64,000 nt of DNA from Formicarius rufipectus (Eukaryota; Chordata; Aves; Passeriformes; Formicariidae). Made by a program: the position numbers and the translations under genes. The notes under the pieces are model-generated. The model saw only the letters and a list, made by a program, of their open reading frames with translations, did not search any database and was not told the origin of the DNA. Shown piece by piece: positions 23,312 to 36,645 of this stretch. Numbering within the stretch: position 1 is the stretch's first letter; every line of letters starts with the position of its first letter. The stretch lies in NCBI GenBank assembly GCA_013399695.1, contig VXAU01004947.1:434001-498000 (forward strand), in the 5' to 3' direction.

Positions 23312-26300
23312 AGGCTCGTTTCTACTGAGAGTGAAATGTATTTAAGCTCATAGCTGCCAATTGTAATGATCTGTACAACATACGAAAACTTCAGCCCTGA
23401 TCTTCTGAGCTGAACTTCCCCAGCAGTTTAAAAAGTTAACTGTACATCCATCCCATATTCAAAGAGTATGCAGGAGGGTTGAAGAGCCATTACCTCCAAG
23501 GGAAGGTAAAGCTAAAATCTTCAGTGATGAGGCAATCAAACCATGCTAGATCTCAGGGCTGTCTCTGGACAATGCAGATGTCAAGGTTGCTGTCTGGACA
23601 CAGGAGAAGTTTGATCCAGGCATTAGCAGGAACTGAAACAGCATGAGGAGTGGTGCAAGCCCTGAGCTGTGCAGGGAGGAAAGTAAGGGATGTCATGCTG
23701 AGACCATGACCAAGTAAGTAGGGCTGTGGGCTTGAAGGGAAGCCACAGAAATCCAGAGAGGTGGTGGCCAGTATTTGGGCTCTTGCTTGGGAATTTATTG
23801 TATCTGCATGGAGGACAGAGAGACTGAGGTGAAAAGAAGAGCTTTGTCAGGACTGCTGTGATAGAGGTAGAGTGGTGAATGCAGTCAGGACTGTGAGGTG
23901 AGGCTGGTTAGGGTCAAGATACCTGGCCATGCACAGCAGGTTCGCAAACAGCAGGATGAGTGTGTGCATGAGTCTGCATGTATGTCCCATGTGCACAGAC
24001 ATAGTGCTGTTGTCACTCAGCCCACGGCATGACTAGCAGAGCCTTTAAAAAGAAACCACACACGCACAAATATTTTATGTGCATGCCTTATGTATAAGGC
24101 ATGGGCCAAACGACTTGCCCACACAGTTCTGAAATGTACCCTTTTACTCCCTTTGGTGCCAAGGAAATGTTTTTGACTACAAATGGTGACAGGGAGGATT
24201 GCACAATCCAGTCCATACGTATGAAAACCATCAGGCTGAGCATAAATGTCTATTTGGAGGAATACAGATGAATCAATAATGATATTAGAGTGATTAGCCA
24301 ACTGCCTTAATTGATATGTACAAAACCATATGTGCTTATAAGCTTACAAATGCTAACTCATGCTTATCACCATCTGCACAGAAAAGCCACAGTAAACTCC
24401 TTTTCATAAAAGTAGGTTTGTTATTTTAAAAGAGATGGGCTGGGGAGGGTAATGAAAGGCTGTGCCATAAAAGAACTTTCAGTCATGGGCATGGGTGTCT
24501 CTCAGACCAGATTTATTTAGTGACTGTAATAGAGCTCAGTTCTTGTCCAGGTCAGTGCAAAGACATGAAAGAAATTTAATAACTAGCTTTTCAAGAGAAA
24601 TAATAAAAGTATGTTCTTAGGAGAAATTGTGAGGAAGGCCAGTTGTACATTGGCTCCCCTCCCTCTGCAGCTTTCTCCTGGCTCTGTCCTAGAGCTGTAT
24701 GTGAACCTACAGCAGAAGGCTAAAGAAGAGCAACCGAGAAGTACCCAATGTAAGGGCAAGCCACTGACCACCAAAACTTCTGCTGGAAAAGCAATGATGG
24801 CAGGAAATAATCAAATGTACTTTTTGCAAAGTTACTGTGAGAGTCTACAAGTCCCTACCCCCACAGCCAGTTAGAATGTGTGGTCCAGCTGTATTACTGC
24901 AGAACAGTTCATGACCATGGTCCCTTATTCAGCTTCAAGCAAAATCAGCTGGGTCTGTTTAAAATCAGGTGTGATGGTAGCTAAGTGAACTGTACCATGG
25001 AATAACAGTCTCATTGCCAGAACAATGACTTGGCCTGATTTGAGTGCTTTGCAGGCTCTAATGTGGGGCCATCATTACAGAAGAAGAGCAGCAAACAAAC
25101 TTTAGAAAATACCTCATCAGTCATCAGCAGGATTCACTAGAAGAGTCCAGGGCTAAAGAGAAGCAAAGGTGCACATCACCTAATTTCAGAAACAGCAGTG
25201 TAGGTATAACCACGTGAGTTTCATTGCTCCCTAGCTGCTGGAGAGCAAGGCTCTTCTGAACTCTAAGTCTTGTACTCTGGTTTAGTTTTTACTTTAGGCT
25301 GAGTCACAGTGGAGACTCCATCAGTTGCATTAATCAGATCTCTTCTAACTACAAAGGGACCCCAAAGGGACTGGTTTCAGTGCATTTAGTGTGTCCCACA
25401 TTGGATACGTTCCCTACTGGAATTTATTATGCTTTCTGAAGCAGTTTAAGAAACACTAGCAAAACAAAACTTTTTTACTGGCTTATCTTCACTGGCCATT
25501 GGAGAAACTTGCACATATGTTTACAACCGTAAAGAGCTTTATACGTTAGCAAGGTCTCTGTCCTATTTAAAATGAAGTGGGAGCTTAAAGTTGAGTTGTT
25601 ACACTTATTCGTTCATTCCAAATGCATGTGTTTTTCCATCTCCTGGCAGTACAAATATTATCCAGATCACCCACGGCCAAGGGCAATCAGTCATACTTCT
25701 GCTACTGCAGCCAGAGCACAAAACTGCAGTGTTGATGCCAGCTCCATGACTGACCCCAGGGAGACAACTGAGATCCAACCTGGCATAAAGTTTTCAATAT
25801 AATTTGGTCCCTCTGATGCAGAAGAGTGAATTTTGCATCACATATTGGTTTTGTCAAGTATCAGGCACCTTGTAAGTTTATGGAACAAATCTATGAAGAT
25901 ACTTGGGAGTGTAAATTCTGCCTAAAAACAGGAGATAAAGGGAAAAAGTGCTTATACATCCCCACGGCCTGAAGCGAAGTCACTCGCTTAAGCAACACAG
26001 CTGAAAGTTTTATCCTGGCTGTCTCCACAAAAAGATCCATCAGAATTTCCTGTGCTACAGCCTGCCATTTTTGACTTGGGCTTCATGGCAGAAGACTATT
26101 AAGAGAGAAAAATTGATAAGGGTTCTCCTGACATTTCTGAAACACAGAGGACATGCATGTGTAACAGGGACAGGTGAGCTACTCTCATTTTAAAAATCTT
26201 GACAGCACTGTGCATTAATAGTGTCATAAATATTGTATCTGTGCTCCAAAGGAAGCTGAGAAGTTGTTATAATTCAGTTGTCACCATTGTGTGGGCACTG

Positions 26301-29300
26301 TGTTCTGTCTGGGTGACCTGCAGGCTCAGAATAATAACGAGGGAGATTCATCAGACCTCACCAGCGACAAAGTGGAGAGGGAGTATGTGATGGGTAAAGG
26401 CTTTGATCACATTAGACAACAGCAGCTGAAGGAAGGATTGGATGAGAAGGTGCATATGAACAGTATGATTTTTAGACAGGTCCCAGTAGTTCTCAAATGA
26501 CAGAGAATCCCTGGGTGCCAGCAATAAGTGTCAGTCACTGCCAATTTAACAGATGCCTGAAACAACTCACTCCTGGAGGAGCTGGCAAACACGGCAGGGG
26601 AGCAAATAAGTAAGAAACTGATACAATGGCCCCCAAAATGTTCCCATCCCACCTGATGCTTCACGATATTGCACCTCAGGAGTAACAATGACAGGTAAAG
26701 TACAGCCAGTATCGGAGCAAACTCCAGGCCATGGTCCAGCATGGATATGTGGAAACTGTGCTGTGAGAACAGAGATACCAGGTCATGCTTGGTGGAAACT
26801 GGCCCCTTGTGCGCGTGGCCAAAGCAATACAGCTTCAGTGCTCCCGGAGACAGGCATTGCAGAGCAAATTAGTCCACTGGGAAGAAGCTGCTCTAGAAAG
26901 CCAAAGAAACCATTTCTGGTCTGAGACTCTGCAGGTTTTCTTCAGCTGAGGTATCCCACTTTCCCCATCTTCCGGTGCCCAGCTGCCTCCAATTATGGAA
27001 AACTCTACTCAGGATTTCAAAAGTCCCAAAATAATGCATCAGGAGCAAGTCATATGCAATTGCTACTTTGAGAAAGCACACTCAAAGGGGTAAAAGAGAA
27101 GTGAACTTGTTCTCTGCTCCATGAAACCCACAGATCAGGTAGCTTGCTATGAAATTACAGCAAGCTAAGTCAATTTTAAAAGGACAAAAACAGGGATCTA
27201 ATACAAGGTAGTTCAGGAAGCACTATTTTTACTCAAGGTCTTTAGAGGTACAGGCACTCATTAGAATACATTAACACCTTGCTCAGTAGAAGCTTAGGGT
27301 CAATGCTAGGGCATGAGAAAAATGTAATGTACTTCTCTAAAGTGCACTGGAAGTGCCCCAAAACAGTGGCCTCAAAGCCAAAGGAACTTCTGTATTTCTA
27401 ATCAACCATGGCATTTGGTATAGAGTCAACACAAGTATAAGTCAAAGGACCACACATAAGGTGTACTGATGGATCTGAAAATCAGTAGTAAGATAGAGCC
27501 AGAATCCAGTTACAATTTCTAAAGGCATTTGTGATTCCAAAACTCAAGGTTTTTTTATGGTTATCCAAATCACTTGCATCCCAAGGAAGAGTCAGTGATA
27601 TGTTTGCCTGCTCCACAATGGGTTGATTAGCCTGTATTTAAAAAAAAACCCAGTAAGCTGTGCACTTCTTGTCCTACAGACATGGCAAGGAAGTTGTTCT
27701 CTTTTCCTTTAAAGACACTTTCAACATATTTGAAGGCTTTGTCCTTCATTCTGTAGACTCTGCTGACCCAGTTACTTTAGTTCTCCTGTGGAGTCCAAGT
27801 TTTTGAGATGTATCAGCAGTGGTGTTCTCCTCTAGATTCCCTCCAGCTGATTCCATTTGCTTTGAAGTGCAGCATCTGAAATCGATCTTAGAACTGCAGC
27901 AGAGGCCCTTTCAGTGCTGACCAGAGCAGGAGGAATATTTAATTTGTGTTGCAGGCTAAACAGCTATCTATATTCCCCACTGTGACACTTCCGTCTTTCT
28001 TTCTTCATCATACAGACCGAGTTGACTCATGTTGAACCTGCAATTCATTGACAACTCCAGTCTTTACTGCAAATTTGCTGAAAACCAAGTATTTGCTATT
28101 AGATATTCCTGTATAGGGGTATCTATACCCAAGTGTGCTACCTTGCATTTTTCTTTCTTGATACTGACCCTCTTTATTCTCAGACTGTGCCTCCCATTTG
28201 GCAAGACTGTTATGAATTCGTATTCCTTTCTTTCAGCAAGTTAGCAGTCCCTCACATGTTTATATACATCATTATACCACCTCTTTAGAGAATAGTTGTC
28301 AGTATTTTAATCTATAAGAAAGTCTAAAGCAGTAATATTAACAGGTGGTAAAAAGACTGACATGCGAAATAATGACACATCAATGATACAAAAAGATCCA
28401 GATAACATTGTAAATTGAATTCATTTGAGCAGTATAAATTTTAATATGTCAAAATGCCAATCACAAGCATCTTTGGAAATGACGAATGCAGGTCACACCT
28501 GTGAGATGAGGAAGTGTTTGTGTTTTTTTTTAAACTGGAACTCTCAAACTTAACTCACTGAAAAGGGGTCTTGAAGCAAAACAGCAGCAGGGCATAACAA
28601 TAACCACTGCATAAGTAAATCACAAAACAGAAAAAAGATCCAAGGAGGGGATCTTTTAAAAAGTCAGAATGTCTCCTACATAAATATGTCCCTAGTTAAA
28701 ATTAAAGTGACAATTCATTTTTCAAGAGGTCAGCAATGCCCTTCTTTCAGCTCCCTTCTCACCTGCAAGGTGTCATATGACATCATACGCATAACAGCGC
28801 CTAAGATCTGCAGTGTCAGTGTGATTGCTTACTCAGTGAAAGGAGAGGTGAAGTTTGTACTATTGTCAAATGTACTACCATCATGAGGGAATAATTCAGG
28901 TTTGTGTATTCAAGGCACCAGACAGATATGTTGGACAAGGAACCAAATGCCATGATCCCCAAAGGAGACTGCAATAATGCATTTCATACTTTCAAAGTCT
29001 TAGCCTGTAGCACAGAAACTGCACAAACCAGTGGTTTCCATTTCTGAAAATTTTAAGCAAGGAATTCTTCTTACGTAGTTCAGCTTGCCAGTAGGTCTGA
29101 TCACAAATAATGCTTATGAATTGAGGACAAGTATGGCTTTACAGCGGAACAGCTGAGGCTGAGAACTGTGTTCTGAAGTCATTAGTGGCTGTACAGCTGA
29201 GTAGAAATGACTGAGATGGAGTCAAAGGAAGTTAAAAATCAGTGAACTGAATGAAGGTCTTCAGTGCCTGAACCACTAATAGAACATATCTTCTAAGGGT

Positions 29301-30236
29301 TCATCAAAGAGCAGATCCTCTTTTTTAATTCCTTGTTAACAACTTTCCACAAACAGGAAGAAGATTTGCAAAGGAGAAATGCAATCTCAGTCCCCATTTG
29401 TCAGCATTCTTGACCAAAAAATGGAAGTGCAACATGAGTCAGATTCCTACCATGATCTCACAGATAGGCAACATCAGGTCCTCAGATCTGAAAATTCAAA
29501 GCAGTTCTCTCAAACTGGTTATGAAGTGCCACCTGTCTTATCCAGTCCATTAACTCCAAGGATGGCTGTCTCAGATACTTCAGGGGCTGGTGAGACCCTT
29601 CCTACACCAATGGCCACAATTATGCAGGGTTATGCAAAACTGTACTTGAAAAAACTTTGCCTGTTTTGAAGATGACATCACAGACAAGATCATCTATCTA
29701 AAGCCCACAAGTAGTTTCATCCAAGGAGACTTTAGAATTCAGTGTCCTCAGAGAATTTCAAAAAGCTGTGAGAAAACTTAGTTTTGCACCTCTGTGATTC
29801 TAAGAACTACTGAACCAGTTTTCCCTAGCTGAGATACACCTCTGAAATCTCCTTTATTTTCCCTATTTTTAATGTTTAACTGTCTAAACTGGTCCCATAT
29901 GGTACAATACAGATCTGACTACTGTATAATGTATTTAAATGTATGCAATAGAAGTGTGGCTATGGTGCAATTAAAGTGCCATCTCTGTTCATTTGAAATG
30001 TCAGCGTAATTAAAGTTCACAGATAATAATATTCACAAATCTGTAGATTTTTCCAGGCTCCTCATTTAGCATTTCTGGAGATTTACATATGTGGAAACTT
30101 GGGCTTCCATTATCAGTGGTGCTTGGTTACTTGCAGTACTGCTCTACTCACTGTCTTTGACCTAAGGCTTGCCTACACTGAATATCTGCTGCAGGCTGAT
30201 ATGTGGTCTGTCATGTTAGACTTTCACTTGTTCATC
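23312..30236. other. Unassigned noncoding stretch
   Basis: I find no gene, LTR or CR1 in these 6.9 kb. Small structures include a perfect 9-bp palindrome with a 4-nt loop at 24082-24103. A hAT-like word (CAGTGGTTT, 29031-29039) has no convincing partner. Open frames of 60-111 aa have no recognisable features. Confidence 0.5.
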
Positions 30237-30272
30237 AAAGTGTTTTATCAAAACACTTTTGTTTTATCAAAA
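30237..30272. repeat. Perfect 10-bp inverted repeat overlapping a direct repeat
   Basis: AAAGTGTTTT (30237-30246) and AAAACACTTT (30250-30259) are perfect inverted copies around ATC. The word TGTTTTATCAAAA at 30241-30253 recurs directly at 30260-30272. The combination suggests a local duplication of one half of the palindrome. The function is unknown. Confidence 0.8.
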
Positions 30273-33200
30273 TCACCTTACATTTTTGCAAACAACTTTG
30301 TTGAGGTACAGAGATAGTGCATCCTCATGCATGTTAGAAAAGGATGAACACCCTTGAGAAACAGCTTCTGCACCCACAGCAGTCTCCTGCTATCATGCAG
30401 GTCTCTGCCAGTGTCAGGCATCATACAGCCTGATCGTTAGTGTGCTGCATTGGTCTGGGGTTTGGGGTTTTTTGGCTATCCTGTATGCTCACTGTGTCAC
30501 AGACTGAGCAGAGCCAGACCCTTGCCATGGCTCCTGTCTGAAAAGCCCCGGGAATTCTTCTCTTGTTGTTTGCTTCCCTGATGAAAACCAAGAAACTTTG
30601 CCCTTCTGGAGACAACCTTTTTCACATGTAGAAGTTTACAGGATTGTCCTTAATTCTAGTACAAGGGTTCAAGTGAGACTCTTGGAAAATGAAAACGAAA
30701 AGTTCGCATTTTCAGAGCCAAGCCACTGAGGCAATAAAATCTTCTGGTTGGGATATAAGATTAGCACAGCTTTCTCATGACCATCCTACAACCTAAAAGC
30801 AATTATCCCTGCCTCTGGTACTGCTGTAGCTTTGGACATATTCTTCATAAAGAAAATAAAAAGCAAGTGTTCTTAGATACTGTGCAGGTAGCTGCTGTGT
30901 TAAGCTGACAACCCTCATCAGTCTCCATACACCTTTCCTTCTTCTGGTCATTCAACTACTCAGAATATGGTGAAAGAGGTCCATATTCCCTCTCAATTCA
31001 ATTCACTAGAAGAGTAAATGGGCTCCTCAAAATGAGCAGAGCAATGGAAAAGCACTGAAGTCCATGAATAAGAAGTTGCATTGCCTATATCGGAAAGTAG
31101 CTGATACCTTACTGCCAGCAATTTTTCAGTAGTATTCACATTAGCTAATTCACTCCAGCAATCACCTTGCAGTACCACTGTGAAATACTTTTTCTTGAGA
31201 AAGTCCAGATCTTTCCAGGGCACACAAAGAAGGGTTACACAGGTAACAGAGCCCAACCCAACTGCACAAACCAAAGGTATTCATAACAGTGCTTTCCGCA
31301 TATATTTTTTTTTTTAACTTGTCCCAGCTCCCAGGATATGTCCCCAGATGGGCTGCTGCAGGAATAACTCTTAGAGAAGTGTCTGTTTGTTTTAGTCTCA
31401 CCCTCCTCAGGAATGTAGCTCTGAAGTCACTGCATGACTATCAATATATTTGCAGCAGGCTGATGAGGTTCAGCATCAGTTACTTCCTTATTGAAAGCAC
31501 TTGGGAAATGGCTGTGACTGACTATGCAGATTATTTAACTGGGCCACAAACTCCCTAATCCTGTTGCTTCCTAGTGCATAGAAGTCCCAGAAATCTGATG
31601 GGTTTATTCCAAAATAGCAACATGGTTGACATGAAAACAGTGTCATCACCATGTCAGAATTTATTTACTCTGTCTGTCTAAAACTGGGCTGTCTCACTGT
31701 CTCTGGCCCCTCTGCAAACAGCAGAGAGCTAGGAACTTCAATACAGCTGTGACACAAGGGAGGGCCTTGACTCCAGTGGTCTGGATCCTCCTCATAAGTT
31801 ACCTATCTCCCTCCACTGACAACTGGATAGCCCATTTGTAGGTGGCAAAAAGTGAGTTCTGTCGCGTAAATCCTACCTAGGATGAATGTACTGCCACTGC
31901 TTTTCCATGTTGCCCTGGCATCACTTCTCAGGCAGGAACACGACAGAGACAAAAATCCTTGAGTGGGACTATCTCTTGTCCATGTGCCAACACTCCCACA
32001 ACACACGTGGGTTATTGCCATGTGAGGGTTTTGCCAGGCAGGTGGGTAGCTCTTCTGCCCACTCTGGGACAGTGCCCTGCTTCATCAGCTGCCATCCCAC
32101 TGGATCCCCACTGCATGCTGCAGACTGATTTTGTTGCAACAGCATCTCTCCGAGCCACAGCATCTGTAAAACACAACAGAGATCCAAAAACAAATTTAGG
32201 AAGCCGGGCCAACACCACAGGGAAGGAAACGCTAGACTCTATGGACTAAAAAGAAATCCCTCAGGGAGACAGCCCTTTGCATCATAAAAATATAAATATG
32301 CATCCTGCTACCAAAACAGACTCCTATGTAACAGTATATACAGCCTTATAAAACAACACATTTCTGTTAGTCTGCTTTGCCTTATAGTAATGCCAGACAG
32401 AAAGAGAACTTGCAGACAGACAGAATGACATGAATACATTTTCACTGGAGACTGCTGGATCCTGAGAGAGTTCTTGTTCCTAATTTAATAAAGTCTGAAT
32501 TCATAAACAGCTCTTTGAACTGGAATTTCTATTTGTTAAACTTGTATTCAGCCTTTCTACCTATATCTCTAATCTTGGCTTAGGGTGATGGTTAATTCAG
32601 ATCTGTCCAAAAAGAGATATTTCCATAATTTCTAATGCAAAACAACCTTATCTGTTTCAAGCACTAAGTCTAATGGAAGAGAAAACTCACAGTTACAGAG
32701 GGCAAAAACTATTTTTTCCTTTTTTGGGTTGGTTTAAGCTTTGGGAAGTGAAACGGGGGGGGGGCTGTCTGTTTATATGTTTGTTTGTTTTGCTCTGGGA
32801 ATGTAGCTCCTAAAGCAATTAGTCATCTCAGAGAAATTAAACAGAAGCAGCAAATATAACTGTGAAAAAGGTATTATTCATGCCCACATTAACCAAAACA
32901 CACTTTTTCTTCTCAAAAAAAAAAAAAAAAAAGAAAAGGAGATATTGGGTCTATGAAATGTATGGAGTGCAAACAATTCAGAGATTTTCAGTGCTCATGT
33001 GCCCTTCATGAGCAGAGAAGGACAGTGCATATTCCCAGTTAGGAAAAGATTCCCACATAGAAGTAATACAGCCAAAAAAAATGAAGTATTTCCAGTAGAA
33101 ATACTGTTCTTCAGTGTATTCATCATGAAGTACAAGCACCACACTTGCACAGCTGACAGTATTAATATTCTGACCTTAGCACTCACATTAATATTCTAAA

Positions 33201-36200
33201 GCAACTCAGCCAAAGTGAGCTTATAGCTTAGGTTAACCACCCCTATCAAGCTCCCAGACTTCTTACAACACAAAAATCAGAAGGCTGCCAGCACAGACCA
33301 AGGCAGGGATCCCCCAGCAACAATCAGGCAGAGTAGAAGAAGGAAAGCACATCCCTTGCCTTATTTGGGACGGGGCCATGGGGCCACAGGGCCACAGGCT
33401 GGTCTGCAGCAGGACCAGGAGAGGCATGAGTGTGCAACATGTGCAACACGGAGGGCTTTGCTAGCTTTTCAGAGCTTTTCAGAGCAGTAAGTGCATCTGA
33501 AACAAATCTATGCCTCACACACAGTGTTTACTGTGGATTAGTACCAGCCTGGGCTGCCACAGTCACTGAGGTTGCAAAATCTATCTCCAGCATTAGATTC
33601 ACTCAAGCAGGAGGCTTGGTCACTTCCCTGTACACCTTGCAAGTCTCTTCCTCAGATGGTGAAGCAGAAAAGCACATCTGGAGAGAGAGGGAGATGTTTT
33701 TGTTCTTTCCAACATGTCAGGAGCAGGAAGAAAGCACAAGAGCCAGGGGTGACCCAGTCTCCCCTCTTCTCCCTGTGTATATACAGGGTCAGTGACAAAG
33801 CAAAGGCCTGGTGGAATCTTCTGGGGAGGACATGTCCTTCTGTGGTCCCCTCAGTTCCTGTACAAGCCAGAAAGGACAGACTTTGAGGATGACTGAATAG
33901 CCTCCCTTTGCCTCTTGTGAATAAAGCAGAACACCCATCAACCTCCAGCCACTGAGGACATCAGGCACTGCTTAAAGTCTCCATGCACAGGTGGAAATCA
34001 CAAGAAAGGTAAGGGATAATATTAAAAAAATACCAGTCAGGAACAAGGAAAAGTGTGACAGAGAGGAATAAGATCCCATTGTGGTAGTGGCTTTACAAAT
34101 TCAAACAAGACACAACCAATATGCTAAGAGCAAGGACTATAAAATATTAATGGCAACTTTGGATTCTCTGTCAGTTATCTCTTGGTCCATGGTGACCTCT
34201 GAATACTCATTAAATACATTGTGCATCGTGCAGATCTCATATTGAAAACTACTCTACTAAATCACAGGCATTAGCCACTGCTGCAGAAAACACCAGCTGT
34301 TTCCCCTCCACATCATCTGATGCTGCAGGCATGCCTGAAGAAGCCCTGGACTCCCTTTTTTAAGTTCAATAATATTCTTTTATAAGTTCAATATTACAGA
34401 ACTTTTCCTTGAAAATAAATGCCCTGCTATATTTTGCGTTTTTTAACTTCAACAATTCAACCCTGTGTTTTTCTTAAATTTGTGGTAAATCCTTTGCAAT
34501 TCTTGCTTTTGACACCAGGGAGAAAATTTTTGTCTTTGAGAAAGACAGTAAGCTCAACCTTTTGGTACTGCATTTGAAATTTCTGAATGAAGAAAGAAAA
34601 ACTCTTGCCTCATCACAAGAGACTCCCAAGGAGATGGCAACTTGCCTCATCTGATCCTGGTGATCTTTTGGCAGTATTGTTTATGTCTGACATGCAACAG
34701 TACAGAAATATTGAAGATCCTCAGCTGGGGGAAGACAATGCAATGCAACTGATTTTTATAACAACCCTGTTCCCATCCCTCATAAAGAATGGAAGTAAAT
34801 GCTGTAAGGTGTGATTCAGAGAGCATAACTGGTCCTGTACCTTCAGCAAAAGGGTGTTGGGGTCAAGAGAATTAAAAGTTTATGTGCTGTATGGGACTAG
34901 GCACAGATGGATACCAGAACCAAGCAGAGGTTGAGTCAGTGTCTGGAGATCCGAGGGAACAGCAGTGACAGACAACAGAGCAAGAAGATGGTGGGGCTGC
35001 TGACATAAAATAGTTAATTTCTCCATAAACTAAATAGATGGCATGCCCTGTACTACCTGCTGCTGTTAATGATCCAATGTCAAGTTGAAAAGAGGACTAA
35101 GAGCCCAGGAACCATGAGGTGGGTCTGGAGTGCTGCTGTCAGGGCCCAAGAGGAGAGCCTAGCCCAGGGACGAGTGTGGGGGCTCTGCCCTGCAAAAGAA
35201 ACAAACCCACCTGAGAGTCAGCTGCGTGCAAAGTGCAGCTCTCATGCATCATGTCTGTCCCTGCAAGCAGCCCATGTTTCACATACAGGCAAACACAACT
35301 GTGGGCAGGTCCTGGAGGGAAGATGTTTCCTTGGCCCCGTGGTGATGACTTCATAAGCAAACCCCAATGATTTTAATTCCTTACTTCGACAAATGAGACC
35401 TAGACTATATGATGGCCAACTACAGCAGTCCCTTTTGCAGTCCAGTCTGATTTGGTGTCATTTCAGGGGTTTGATGTCAGTCTGGGCCTCTGCTGCCCTG
35501 AGGAGGGCTGGTATTTGTGTTAGCAAGATCTTAGCCAAGTCTTCGGTAGCCACTAGTAAGACTGGAGGGATAATTCTCGTTCCGAATCAAGGCTACATAA
35601 TAGGGGGGAAGTGGTTATGAAACAGTCTCATCTGGGGTCTAAAGGCACTTGAATTGCAAATGGTGTTTATTCTGGCCCTTCTGTGCACGAGCACATCTGC
35701 ACCTGGGAGCAGAAAAAGGAACTACATGCTTTATCAAAGATAAGTGAATTCAGTATTCATTTTAAAACATTAAAACTTCAGATGGCTTCCCAGGGGTGGT
35801 CTTTATGTGACACGATTACACTGTTACTGAGTCTTCCGTTTATTCTTGCATGACTTTCACTGGGGGAAATCACACTGAAAGAAACAGCTATTTTATGAAT
35901 ATTATAGTCCTGGCTCTGATTGTTTGCCAAGATTTTCCATTAGGTGCAGGCTATGTTGAGTAAAAGCACTGTGTCAAGGCCAATATACAGCAGGCAGATT
36001 TTCATTTAACAACTTGCGTTTTATTGCTCTGTTTGCCCAAAACCAAATAACATCATTGCACTTTATCAGAAGATTTAACTTGCATGCAGGCCTGCTTTGA
36101 ATTTTATTGTTGGTCCTTTTAGGAATCTCAGAGTAAATTGTCAAGCTATTTGTAGTCATAAACACCAGCAGCAAGACCAGCAAGGTGTGCAGGCTGCTCA

Positions 36201-36322
36201 CGTGCTGCCAGCCTGATGGGAAAAGCAGGAAAGAGAAAGCAGCACAGATTTGACTGAACCCAGGATGTGCACATGCATGGATGGAAAGATGGAAAGACAT
36301 TAAGACTTTGGGACAGTTACAG
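30273..36322. other. Unassigned noncoding stretch with homopolymer runs
   Basis: No gene or transposon recognised. It contains a run of ten G at 32755-32764 and eighteen A at 32915-32932. The A run is not preceded by any recognisable transcript-derived sequence, so I do not call a retroposed copy. A tandem duplication of CTTTTCAGAG lies near 33465-33485. Confidence 0.5.
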
Positions 36323-36645
36323 TTGTTCTGGGGTTTTGGGGTTTTTTGTTTGTTTTGGGGGGCTTGGAGGGCTTTTTTGGTTGGTTTTGGAGTTTGTTTT
36401 TGAATTTAGTTTGTAGCTTTTGGTTGGATTTCGGTTTGGTTTTGTTTGGTTTATTTCATTGGTTTGGATTTTTGTTTTGACGGTTTGTTGCTTTTGTTTT
36501 GTGTTTTTTTTTGTTTAGTTTTGGGGGTTTGGGGGGTTTTTTTGGTAGGTTGGTTGGTTTTGTTTGGTTTTGTTGTGTTGTTTTTTTTTGTTATCTTTCC
36601 TCCTGCTTTGTTTATTTAGGGTTTTCTAATTCTTTTTTTTTTTGT
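36323..36645 (+). repeat. G/T-rich low-complexity tract with G-quadruplex potential
   Basis: About 320 bp of the + strand are composed almost wholly of G and T, with very few A or C until about 36600. Irregular units such as GGTTTT, TTTGG and GTTTT repeat without a fixed period. Near the start, GGGG (36330-36333), GGGG (36338-36341), GGGGGG (36357-36362) and GGG (36369-36371) lie close enough to form an intramolecular quadruplex. Further G runs occur near 36522-36536. Such tracts are common in birds. This one is long and strongly strand-asymmetric. Confidence 0.9.

Noticed and set aside
29031..29277. CAGTGGTTT and GAACCACTA as ends of another hAT element
   Set aside because: Only about eight bases match, no internal symmetry and no target duplication. 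It is likely chance.
32915..32932. Poly-A run as the tail of a retroposed gene copy
   Set aside because: The upstream sequence contains no recognisable coding or RNA-derived segment, and no flanking target duplication is visible.
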